Assembly: GCA_944472135.2 (NCBI GenBank)
Contig: OX235263.1
Location: 15,607,517-15,671,516 of the forward strand
DNA: 64,000 nt
Origin: Trichobilharzia regenti
Taxonomy: Eukaryota > Platyhelminthes > Trematoda > Strigeidida > Schistosomatidae
Reading direction: 5' to 3'
Below, piece after piece: positions 55,517 through 64,000 of the stretch (position 1 is the stretch's first letter; each line of letters begins with the position of its first letter). A program made the translations under genes and the position numbers. The notes below the pieces were generated by a model that did not search any database, was not told where the DNA came from, and was given only the letters and a program-made list of their open reading frames with translations.

Positions 55517-57013
55517 AGTTAGGAATGAACCTCGTGAAACTACCAAAGAAGGGCGACTCTGCAAGAGCTGGCGAGGAATCATGCCCCTGTCAACGCCAAG
55601 TAAAATTCTGAATCGCATCACCATGGAGCAATTAAAGGACGCAATGGATACAAAACTCCGACCACAACAAGTCGGATTCAGGAAAGGCAAATCATGTACT
55701 GGCCAAATTGCAACTCTACGCATCATCATCACAGAACAAAGCATGGAATGGCAAACCAACCTCTACCTGAACTTTATAGACTTTGAGAAGGCCTTCGACA
55801 GCGTTGACTGCGAAGTAATTCGAAAACTACTCGAGTACTACGGCGTGCAGCGCCCAAATATTCATCAGCCTTATTCAACAGCTGCACGGCAACGGTGGCA
55901 CATGTCAAGTGATCCACAACGGAAAACTCAGCGAGGTGTTTGGAGTAAACACAAGAGTCAGACAAGGGTGCTTATTATCACCGACGATGATATTCTTAAT
56001 TGTGGTGGACCAGATTATGCGTCAGACAGTAGGAAACGAAAAGACAAAGATGTCCTGGACCGAGGCGAAGAACCTAGAAGACTTGGATTTCACGCGCGGA
56101 TGATTTACGTTTGATGTCACACAAAATAGAAGACTTACAAGCGAAAACCGACCGACAAACTGGTCGAAGAAGCAGCCGGCGAATACAGGACTCCAGGCGA
56201 ACATAGACAAGACGGAGATTATGAAAATAACCAATAACAACAACACCAACAACCAGCGCCAATAACCGTCAACGGGTGGGATTTGAAAGAGGTTACTTCA
56301 TTCACTCACTTATCTAGCATTGAGCATTGTCTCAACTACAGGATGTCGGAACGGACGAGGATGTCAAATCCAGCGAGAATCAGGAAGGGGGCCGAGAAAC
56401 ACACACATTCATCAACCTGAAACTAATCTGGAAATCTTCGTCGCCCAGCCACATCAACAACAAAATTCAGTCGGACTTTCAATACAAACAATGTCAAGTC
56501 AGTCAGTTCTTCCATACGGATTGGATGATAAACTTGGCGGGCGGGTCACAAAGAATATTTCCAACAGGCTATCGCAGACCAGACCTTTATCAACCGACGA
56601 CTGTCTTCGCTCTATACTGAAGGTCAGATGGCCGGGTCGGAAAGAATCACCAACAAAAAACTATGGGAAGAAACAAAACAAGAACCAATCGCCAACCAAC
56701 AAATATGCAGGAGAAAGTGGATGAGATGGATTGGACATTACTCGCTGAGTGAGCATCGCGCTGGGTGACATCGCGCGCATCAGGCCATTGCTTGAGTGGG
56801 ACTGGGCCGAAGGGGAAGCAGCGAGTGGGACATCAGTGCAAGGGTGACATGGAGGAGATCGTGTGAAACAGTATGTTGAGTTGAAACAGTATGAACTAAT
56901 ATGGATGCAAGTGAAAAGTACAGCAGAAGGAAGACAGAAGTGGCAAGTGGAGACGTGCAGCTGAAGCCCTATGTTCCACTTGGAACCCAGTGGAGCAATA
57001 ATAATAATATAAG
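55517..57013 (+). mobile_element. LINE-B fragment inside the Penelope-like element
   Basis: Plus-strand copy from LPKKGDSARAGEE through KLRPQQVGFRKGKSCTGQIA, motif [17 protein letters not shown] and, after frameshifts, the C-terminal module, to the tail CCACTTGGAACCCAGTGGAG plus (TAA)n at 57013. It separates RT motif A from the YVDD box of the host element. Confidence 0.8.
55581..56114 (+). pseudogene. LINE-B reverse transcriptase fragment
   Basis: A 177-codon open frame holding RT fingers and motif A ([15 protein letters not shown]). The frame after about 55870 no longer follows the family; true continuation is in the other frame (HNGKLSEVFGVNTRVRQGCL). Confidence 0.7.
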
Positions 57014-57122
57014 AATGAACTGAATGCTTATCCAGAACTCAAAAGTACGACTAAGCTCCCGGTTGTTTAAATAACATCAGATTTTCAGTTATGTCCAACC
57101 TTCACTGTACTCAAATGTTTTT

Positions 57123-57287
57123 AGATTATAGCTTGTGACCACACAGTATGGAATTTTCAGCGTGTGTTATCGCTAGCTCAAATTTTGCAGGCGGACAACG
57201 ATATCACGTGTGCGTCAGTGGGAATCGAACTCCGGACCATGTGCATGATCGTCAAGAGTTCTAACCGCTGTGTCACCGACCCAGAAA
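57123..57287 (-). repeat. SINE-T2
   Basis: Plus-strand landmarks GATTATAGCTTGTGACCACA, GCGTCAGTGGGAATCGAAC and GTGTCACCGACCC. Decayed compared with 19606. Confidence 0.6.
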
Positions 57288-57679
57288 GCGTGTGTTGGTG
57301 ACAGTGTGATCACCAATATCCCCAATAGCATCAGATATATTTATGGATAGTTGGGAACATAAGTCCCTAAAAACGTTTAATGCTGCTTCTGGGTTTTGGT
57401 GGAGATATGTGGATGACATATTCACTTTGTTGAGATCTTAATATAACCCCTATGTTTTCACAAAAATAAAAAAAATTAGTAGATGAAATGCAATTCACTT
57501 CTGGGTCAGAAAACGAACAGGGTGAGTTGGTCATGCCAGATTGTACAATTAACGAATACAAGATAGTGAATTAGATAGCAGCTTTTATGGGAATCCGACT
57601 CACTCAAATGAATACTTAGACTTTAATTCATCCTATGCAGAATCAGTAAAGATAGGTTTAGTTCAATGTCTTAATAATG

Positions 57680-57757
57680 ATAATAGGGCATATTTTCATA
57701 TAAATATATAAATTTATATGAAAATGCATGCCAATTTAACAGGCACGATCAAGTAAT
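57680..57757 (-). repeat. Short X copy with perfect hairpin
   Basis: ATTTTCATATAAA and TTTATATGAAAAT are perfect 13-base inverted arms, followed by GCATGCC and ACAGGCACGATCAAGTA. It interrupts the Penelope-like RT. Confidence 0.65.
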
Positions 57758-58411
57758 AATGGGGTAAAGAGCCTAACTAGTAGGCTAGAAAATTTAAATG
57801 TCAAAATCAGACAAAAAAGGATACATTACTAGTGAATAACTACCCACCAGAATTTATTCAGAAATATATGGAGAACCATAGAAAAACTAACACTAGCAAT
57901 AAAAGTAACTGGAATAATGTAGAATTCAAAGCCTCTGTAGTACTGCCGTATAAAGAAGGAAAGTCAGAGGACTTGGATAAGATTCCTAGTCAGTCTGGAA
58001 TTATCAAAGTGCCGTTTATACCAAACAGCCCGCTCAGAACTAAACTTTGTTGGCTTAAGGACCCAATTGATTCTATTAAGAAAAAGAATACAAAATACTA
58101 AATAACGTGTAATCACTGTGATATCAATTACGTAGGTCACACTAGTAGATCATGGTCAACTAGATTACTGGAGCATAAAAGTTTGACAGGACCTAGAATA
58201 ATTGTTCCTGCAGAGATGAATAACCCAGAAGAAATCACAGCCGCTGTACTACATTACATTCATTGCATGTAATCACAAAAAGGGGTGGGACAGGGTGAGA
58301 GTATTAAAAAGTAATATATTTAGGTCAAGAGAAGCAGGTTCATCACTGAAGCTTTGTTTATCGATTCAACACAGCACTTGTGTGATCGGAATGGCGTAAT
58401 GCCTATACCGG

Positions 58412-58597
58412 AGATTTGGAAAGTGGCAACAAACAACAAAGGGAATCTGGAGAAACGGAATAGAGAGAAAGTATATACAGGACAAACTGTGAAAGCGCCT
58501 GATTAAAACTGATGAGCAATGATTTATGGTCGAGACGTCATCCTTTGTCGATACTGCTTCACTGTGTGATTATTAGATTAAATTTATCTAATATAGA
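58412..58597 (+). repeat. Right pseudo-LTR of Penelope-like element
   Basis: Begins AGATTTGGAAAGTGGCAACA, ends near TTATCTAATATAGA. Same orientation as the left copy, 4.5 kb apart. Confidence 0.8.
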
Positions 58598-58639
58598 GTC
58601 ACTTCTTTCATAGTCACATAGGCAGCTGGCATAACAAAG

Positions 58640-59020
58640 CAGTATGCTAAGGTCAGGGGATGTCAGTCACGACAGATCTCCACCATTTTAAATCAGTGTG
58701 GAAATCTACTGCACAAAGCATAAAGAACAAGATTCGGATTTCACCACCAATGTTAAGACAGTTGTTCTATTTAGTTCAGAGATTTGGAGCCCACGCAACC
58801 GAAAGCATTTCGAACAGGCTTCAGACTTTTATCAAGAACTAATTTACATCTACGCTCACATCCAAGGATTAGCAACAAGAAACTCCGGAAAAGCCAACCA
58901 ACAGATGTGTCAGGTAAAGTGGAGTTGGATAAGATACACGCGAGGAGACTGTTGGGTGACATCGCACGTCAGACCATCGGGTGAAACACGAATGAGAAAC
59001 AAAGAGTTTGAGCGTTTGAC
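58640..59020 (+). mobile_element. Decayed LINE-B fragment
   Basis: KSVWKSTAQSIKNKIRIS and ESISNRLQTFIKN, then KVEWSWIRYT-like in other frames: the thumb and C-terminal module of LINE-B, without the 3' tail. Confidence 0.55.
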
Positions 59021-59807
59021 ATGAGTGAAATAGCATTTAGTTGAGCAGAAATGTGCTACTTACCCGAATGATGGCTATTTATCACATGTAGAAGACGAAA
59101 CGAGATCTGGGATGTCCACCAAACTTCAACGACGGCTTAAAATTATATCATGTTTTGTCGTGGCTTTTCATGAAATTTCATTTGCTTACACGAAGGTACT
59201 TGTTAAATCTACTGTAGAATGAAAAGCTTTATTTTGCATTTATTTGATCACAAAATATTCTCACATTCTTGAAATATAATAATGTCAAACTGTGTCACCG
59301 AATGCAGTGTAAATATGAGTTTTTAAAAAGTAGTGTATTATGTACGTGTGTCTCTACACGGATAATTTGCAAAAATGCATCTGCTAGTCAAATCAAAACT
59401 GCATGTGCACCTTCTGGGATAAAAATAAGGCTGACAAAGTTATTGATGATTTCGCTTTTAATATATTCGTAGCACTACTGAGCTTGATAGTTAATTATGG
59501 TTTTGACAGTGTACACGATTGTATCTAGAAATAAGCCGACATCTGAAGGCTTTAAGCAGTCATCATTTTATAATCCGACCTTCAAAATGTCGTGTTCCAA
59601 CTTATTTGATGAATTCAGGCAGAAAAAAGAAATAATGGATCAGTGTTGATAGAAAATAGTCAAAATAATAATGGGTGACATTTTGTTTAAGTCCTCTACT
59701 ATTCATCAATTTTTAGCTCCACACTATTCAAAGAATCTTCAAATCTCATACGTTTGCGAGACAAACAGTTATACACATACGTTTTTTATCAATTACTAAA
59801 ATTTCAG
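59021..59807. other. Region upstream of the 5'-nucleotidase gene
   Basis: AT-rich sequence without a recognised exon or repeat. It should contain the promoter or an upstream 5' UTR exon of the nucleotidase gene; no convincing TATA box or initiator stands out. Confidence 0.4.
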
Positions 59808-59898
59808 TCCGACCTATTAATATGATGGATTCGGATGCATTCATAGACCCAGAGTCTTTGAAGAATGTGGCAGTACAAAAGCGAGAAACAAAGCATCG
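59808..59898 (+). CDS. NT5C2-like exon 1 (start codon)
   Basis: The acceptor ACTAAAATTTCAG ends 14 bases before the first ATG, so an upstream 5' UTR exon or a spliced leader must be joined here. Protein [20 protein letters not shown]. Donor CG/GTAATA. Confidence 0.75.
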
Positions 59899-62800
59899 GT
59901 AATAATAATTCTAATATAATGATATGTACTACTAAGAATTTTCGTTAATCGGAGTTTGCAGCTGGATAAAATCAAGTTTTTCGGTTTCGACATGGACTAT
60001 ACTTTAGCACGTAACATTGATTTCAACAGCCTTAGCGGTAAACTATAAATATTTAGAATACAAATCTCCACAGTATGAGGAGCTTGCGTTTGACATTATC
60101 AAATCCCGGCTGATCAAACTTGGATACCCCTCCAAAATTGCTGAATTTACTTACGATCCATCATTTCCTCTAAGGTTAGCTGAGTTGAATATTTAATTCT
60201 TCTACCGTTTACATTTAGTTTCAGCTGATGTGTATACGGGTATTTAAGTACTATATGGTACTTAGATTCCTCGCAAGTGTGCAGGTGTCAAACTTCTTTA
60301 ACTTACTTGCTCCTAACACTAAGTTCTATAGTTTGAGTACTACCTAGTACACAAGATCATCGGTGAAATGTCTTGTTAAAAATAGTCTTTTGTGTCCTAA
60401 TGTTGGAACTATTTGTTAACCATGTGAGGTATGTTTGTGGTGTACTTCACCATAGTCGACTATTACAGTATAAAATCCCTAAGTACTTGTGAAGAGCGAG
60501 TAATTAATTTATTGAAAGAATTAGATGCATTGTATGAGTGTATACTTGTTAAAATAATAAAATAATAAGTTAGAGTAATGCACAACAGTGCTAAAGTTTT
60601 ACTGATTTGGGGAAAAAGACTAAATATTCTGGATGATCCTCATAAGAAGAGATTGCCATTCATGGGATACACTTTCTAACTTTCGGTTCGTCTGCAGTTC
60701 ACAATATTCTAATCCTTTGCACTTTATTTTCTTGTAACGCTTTTCTATTGGTGTTTGGCTAGTTGGTATTAAGTTTAGGTGATATCGTTATTTGGAGTGT
60801 AAGGGTCTGTGTGACTGCTGAATTGAATAACAAAGTAGTGAATTTTGGTGAGTGATATTGAATTATATGTTGGTATTAGGCAGTTTATGAGAATTCTCAG
60901 TTGAGTTCTTAATTAGTTGCTTACCTTGTTATTTAGAATAGTTTTCTAATCCCTGAAAGAGGCTTACAGGCTGTAGTCTAAATAATAACAAAATTCTGCG
61001 TCGTTTTTCTTACTTCTGATCAAAATGTTTGTGTTCATCTATACTTTTTGACTTCAATGAATATATTGGAAATTATCTAATTTAAAATAAGAACTAATTT
61101 GTTGTTCCTGCCGGATGTTAATGAGGTATATTCTGCGTATCCTAGGGGCTTGTGGTTTGATCGACTTTATGGTACATTGTTAAAAATGGATCAATTTGGA
61201 AATATCCTTTCGTGTTTACGTGGATTTAATCTTATTCAGAGGTAAGTAATGAATTCACATATATTTTTTTTCGCACATAGAGAAGAGCTTCGAGCAATGT
61301 ACCCAAATAAATTTGTGAAGTATGATGAGAAGCGTATCGAGATAATGAACACTTTATTCAGTCTTCCAGGTGCGTACCTTCTCTGCTGAGTTAATCTTAT
61401 CTTAGAAACCTATATGCTTTCATGTGTAATTAACCTATTTGTCAGTGACTCCGATTACATAAAGACGGAGCATGGTTTGAAGAAGGGGACTTTGTACATG
61501 TCTTATGCTTCAATATACGAGGATGTGAGGGCTGCATGTGACTGGATGCATAGAGTAAGTTCAAATGATATGATTATGAATTATGTTTTGATGTTTTCTG
61601 GTGTATTCCGGGCAATATGGAAGATCAAACGTGTTAAATATATAATGTTTTCCAGTGAAATCTTGCCTTGTTAATCTGCGATGTCCCATGGTCGTTGATA
61701 AATTCTGGGTGTGCTTTCTTGTCACTTTTTGCAAAGCCTCACCTTCAGTCTCTTATTTTTGTTGTGAATCAGTTTCAGAAATGACTAGATAAGATACAGG
61801 GAAAACAGTGTAAGTGGGTTTCGTGAGCATGTACCTAGATATTTCCTTATGATAAGTAGACATGGTCAGTTTGTGACTAATAAAAGGTTATCGTGAGGTC
61901 CATAGTTATGAATAAAAATAACGATTTCTTAGACTAATTCCAACATTCATTGGTCAAATATTCACTCTTAGATAAATTGTCGAATATATATACTCATCAC
62001 TTTCGGTTTGATTTTATTACCAAGAAAGTATTAAGACTGGGATTGACAGCAGAAAGAGTATCAAGGTGTATTATGCTAACTAAAACAGTTTGTTCGACTT
62101 CATACAGCAGTTTAAAAGCTTAAATTTAGTTGCCATGTTGTCCTCAAGAAGTGTTGAAAATTTTATTATTATTTTATTATATTATGAACGAATCGATGAA
62201 AGCGTGTTTGACTTTTATGTCTCTGTAACAAATTTGACAGCATTGAATGAAATCTTTAATTTACTGTACGTGAACGATGTACTTATTTTGTAAAGTGTTT
62301 TAAACAGAATGATTATGCTTGACATGTGATTACCTTTCATCAAATCCATGTACAGACATTATAGTGATGGAACATGTTGATGACACTAACTTGAGAAGGT
62401 ACATGAGCCCTTATGAAGTGGTCTTTGATAATTCAAGAGACGTTAGCATGTGTTGCACACACTGATCCAACTTTTTGTAGTTCTTGATGTCATTTTACTG
62501 CCTTTCATTTACCTTCAATGCAGTGTGTAGATGTAAGGTGTAGCATCGAGTACTAGGTAGGTGGGAGGGGAAATCAATCGACGAGGCTATGAAACTACAT
62601 CGACTGAGGTGGTTAAGACATGTGTTACGAATCCATGCCTAGTCATCGCCTTCCTCGACAATGGGCAATGTTAGCTGACATAGGGTCAGGATGGAAGAGA
62701 GCTAGTGGCGGTCAAACCGAAACGTTGCCTCACCAGTCAATGAAATCTACAACAGTTAGTCTGAGCCACGTAGGACTGGCTTCCTGGTTGGGGTCGTCGG

Positions 62801-63925
62801 GACGGTAGAAACCAATGGTTGGAAACAATCTGTGATATGACTGGCTCAAAATCGTTGTCAATGGCTGGCGCAGATACATCCCTTCCTTGGGATTTATGAT
62901 TTGCAATGAAACTATGTTGTTCTTCGTTATTACTATTCCGTTGTTTCACACCTCTGTTTACTGTCTGTATTATGCAGTTATTGCACTTTCTTCTCTTGCT
63001 TTGTGTGCTACAAGGAGGGAGTGTGGCGACTCGAACATTCGGTGCAAAGTTCTATGTCGAAAACAGAGAGACAGACAAGGTGTAGCAACGTAGACTGACA
63101 CAATTGAATCATTTGACGCGCACCTGGTGCCAGCCTTTCAAACCTAAACTGAAGGGTTAATTTTAAGTTAAATGTTGAACTTAGTTATACACAAGTGCTA
63201 CACAAATCTCTTACTATTCAGGATTCCCACCGAACTCCAGAACTGTCTTCGCGTAAAAGATCTAGGTGTAGGATTGTGAAATATTTTACTGTAGTCGCTA
63301 TTTGGCATGCCTGTTACACATGAGCTCAGATGAACTCTAAACATTGAAATTTGCACATAATTGCAGCAATTCTAGTTCCTACATTCCATATAGCACACAG
63401 AAAAGCTATCAGGCGTATTTTTAAGGAAATTTTACTCTTACGGTGTTAGTCTTCTCTAGTCTCTAGTTTTCACGTGTTAGGTCCATGAAGTTAGAATATG
63501 TCAGTTAACATGACCTTGGTAGTCCAGATTAGATAAAAATAAGCCATCATATCAAGATATCAAGTGTTGAAATGAACTTATTCTCATGTATTTAGTTCTG
63601 ATGATGGATATATATATATAGTTTGTGACATCCTCCTTTCGATTTTAGGGGGAACTAAAGCAACGTACTTTGGCGAATATAGGAGAATATGTTGAACGTG
63701 ATCCCCGTCTTTGTGTTTTGTTAGATAGGTAGGTTATTATTTTATTCTTTGCATCACCACTATTAAACCGATTGATTCACATTTTTGCTAACAAATTGTA
63801 ATAATTAATTGCTTATCATAAGAAGTTTTATCAATATCATCATTCCATTTTGTTTTGTTTCTAGGTTACGTGTAAATGGTGCCAAAGTATTCTTATTGAC
63901 CAACAGTGATTTCGAGTACTCTGAT
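59822..63925 (+). CDS. NT5C2 homolog: Cytosolic purine 5'-nucleotidase (NT5C2-like), 5' part of gene
   Basis: Eight exons (59822-59898, 59937-60010, 60057-60174, 61146-61241, 61281-61369, 61406-61554, 63649-63728, 63865-63925) join in one frame of 248 codons. NT5C2-type enzymes dephosphorylate IMP and GMP in the cytosol and set purine pools; schistosomes depend on purine salvage. HAD motif I is [10 protein letters not shown] (nucleophile first Asp) and motif II is [22 protein letters not shown] and [20 protein letters not shown] follow the family closely. Motifs III and IV lie beyond the window. The related NT5DC group is the alternative, but the [15 protein letters not shown] start favours NT5C2. 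The start is the first of two adjacent ATGs. Confidence 0.88.
59937..60010 (+). CDS. NT5C2-like exon 2 (HAD motif I)
   Basis: [20 protein letters not shown] then DYTLA. The two Asp of DMD are the nucleophile and acid/base of the HAD fold. It lies between introns of 38 and 46 nt. Confidence 0.88.
60057..60174 (+). CDS. NT5C2-like exon 3
   Basis: [20 protein letters not shown], then [20 protein letters not shown]. Acceptor ATATTTAG, donor AAG/GTTAGC. Confidence 0.88.
61146..61241 (+). CDS. NT5C2-like exon 4
   Basis: [20 protein letters not shown], then [12 protein letters not shown], the conserved stretch leading into the cap region. The intron before it is 971 nt. Confidence 0.9.
61281..61369 (+). 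CDS. NT5C2-like exon 5
   Basis: [20 protein letters not shown], then IMNTLFSLP. The 39-nt intron before it and the 36-nt intron after it are among the shortest spliceable sizes. Confidence 0.88.
61406..61554 (+). CDS. NT5C2-like exon 6
   Basis: [20 protein letters not shown], then [20 protein letters not shown] and [10 protein letters not shown], matching the family's L-x-MSY-S-x2-DVR-A-DW pattern. Donor AGA/GTAAGT. Confidence 0.88.
62525..63083 (+). mobile_element. LINE-A 3' fragment in a nucleotidase intron
   Basis: Begins at the [22 protein letters not shown] module (frames broken), continues [20 protein letters not shown], and ends in AAAACAGAGAGACAGACAAG. Same orientation as the gene. 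Confidence 0.75.
63649..63728 (+). CDS. NT5C2-like exon 7
   Basis: [20 protein letters not shown] then LCVLLDR, the helical segment before HAD motif II. The preceding 2.1-kb intron contains a LINE-A end. Confidence 0.82.
63865..63925 (+). CDS. NT5C2-like exon 8 (HAD motif II)
   Basis: [20 protein letters not shown]. The Thr and Ser of TNSD bind phosphate in HAD enzymes. Donor GAT/GTAAGT; the gene continues past the window. Confidence 0.88.
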
Positions 63926-64000
63926 GTAAGTCCATTGATACTTTGAATCATTATTTTTAAGTCAAAGAAATATTTTTTCCGCGCTTGTTCTAATAATGTT

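Larger units (their letters stand above)
53877..58597 (+). mobile_element. Penelope-like element with pseudo-LTRs, multiply interrupted
   Basis: A plus-strand element flanked by direct repeats of about 180 bp. The inside shows, in order: HKGGTTVVMDKSDYINRVSQ (54980-55040), PGRIYGTVKIQM and YPIRAIVDF (55190-55260), motif A ISIDITTLYTNIPINT (55460-55510), the catalytic box FWWRYVDDIF with YVDD at 57406-57417, an RT C-terminal part to LCWLKDP (57780-58080), and a GIY-YIG start CNHCDINYVGHTSRSW (58105-58160). This is the Penelope-like order. It is interrupted by LINE-B pieces (54070-54850 and 55517-57013), a SINE-T2 and two short X copies, and has several frameshifts. Confidence 0.75.

Overview
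The window is AT-rich eukaryotic DNA with intron-split genes, most likely from a blood fluke of the genus Schistosoma. The reasons are an SR2-like and a second RTE-like LINE family, SR1/CR1-like LINEs, Penelope-like elements with GIY-YIG domains, BEL/Pao LTR elements, Sm-alpha-like tRNA-derived SINEs carrying hammerhead remnants, very short introns (36-46 nt) and Asn/Ser-rich proteins. I cannot fix the species.

Layout. (1) About 0.6-28.2 kb, + strand: six exons of a Smaug (SAMD4-type) translational repressor. A Ser/Asn-rich exon is followed by a SAM domain split over two exons, a PHAT-like domain split over two exons, and long low-complexity tails. Both gene ends lie outside the recognised part. 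Its introns are packed with LINE, SINE, solo-LTR and Penelope-like copies. One pair of nearly identical LINE fragments (13.1-13.8 kb and 23.8-24.5 kb) sits in opposite orientation around three exons. (2) About 28.3-38.4 kb: decayed LINEs, including a CR1-like element interrupted by a Penelope-like insertion with a 13-bp target duplication. (3) About 38.4-45.3 kb: mostly repeats, with traces of an unidentified + strand gene: a 74-nt exon with strong splice sites and a terminal exon ending in a C2HC/UBZ4-like finger with a close AATAAA. (4) About 45.6-52.7 kb: two BEL/Pao-type elements in opposite orientation. Both lack pol between gag and the 3' LTR, and both carry about 193-bp tandem repeats and a hairpin next to the polypurine tract. 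(5) About 53.4-59.0 kb: a Penelope-like element bounded by direct pseudo-LTRs of about 180 bp and broken by LINE and SINE insertions. (6) 59.8 kb to the end, + strand: eight 5' exons of an NT5C2-like cytosolic purine 5'-nucleotidase, reaching HAD motif II at the window edge.

The two clear host genes are unrelated: one acts in mRNA regulation (Smaug) and one in purine nucleotide salvage (5'-nucleotidase). Everything between is mainly a layered record of transposition. I use these labels. LINE-A: SR2/RTE-like, ending in (CAGA)n. LINE-B: a second RTE-like family ending in (TAA)n. SINE-T1 and SINE-T2: two tRNA-headed SINEs. X: a repeat ending in a hairpin plus (ATT)n on the minus strand. Similarity to families is judged by eye from motifs; no database search was run.
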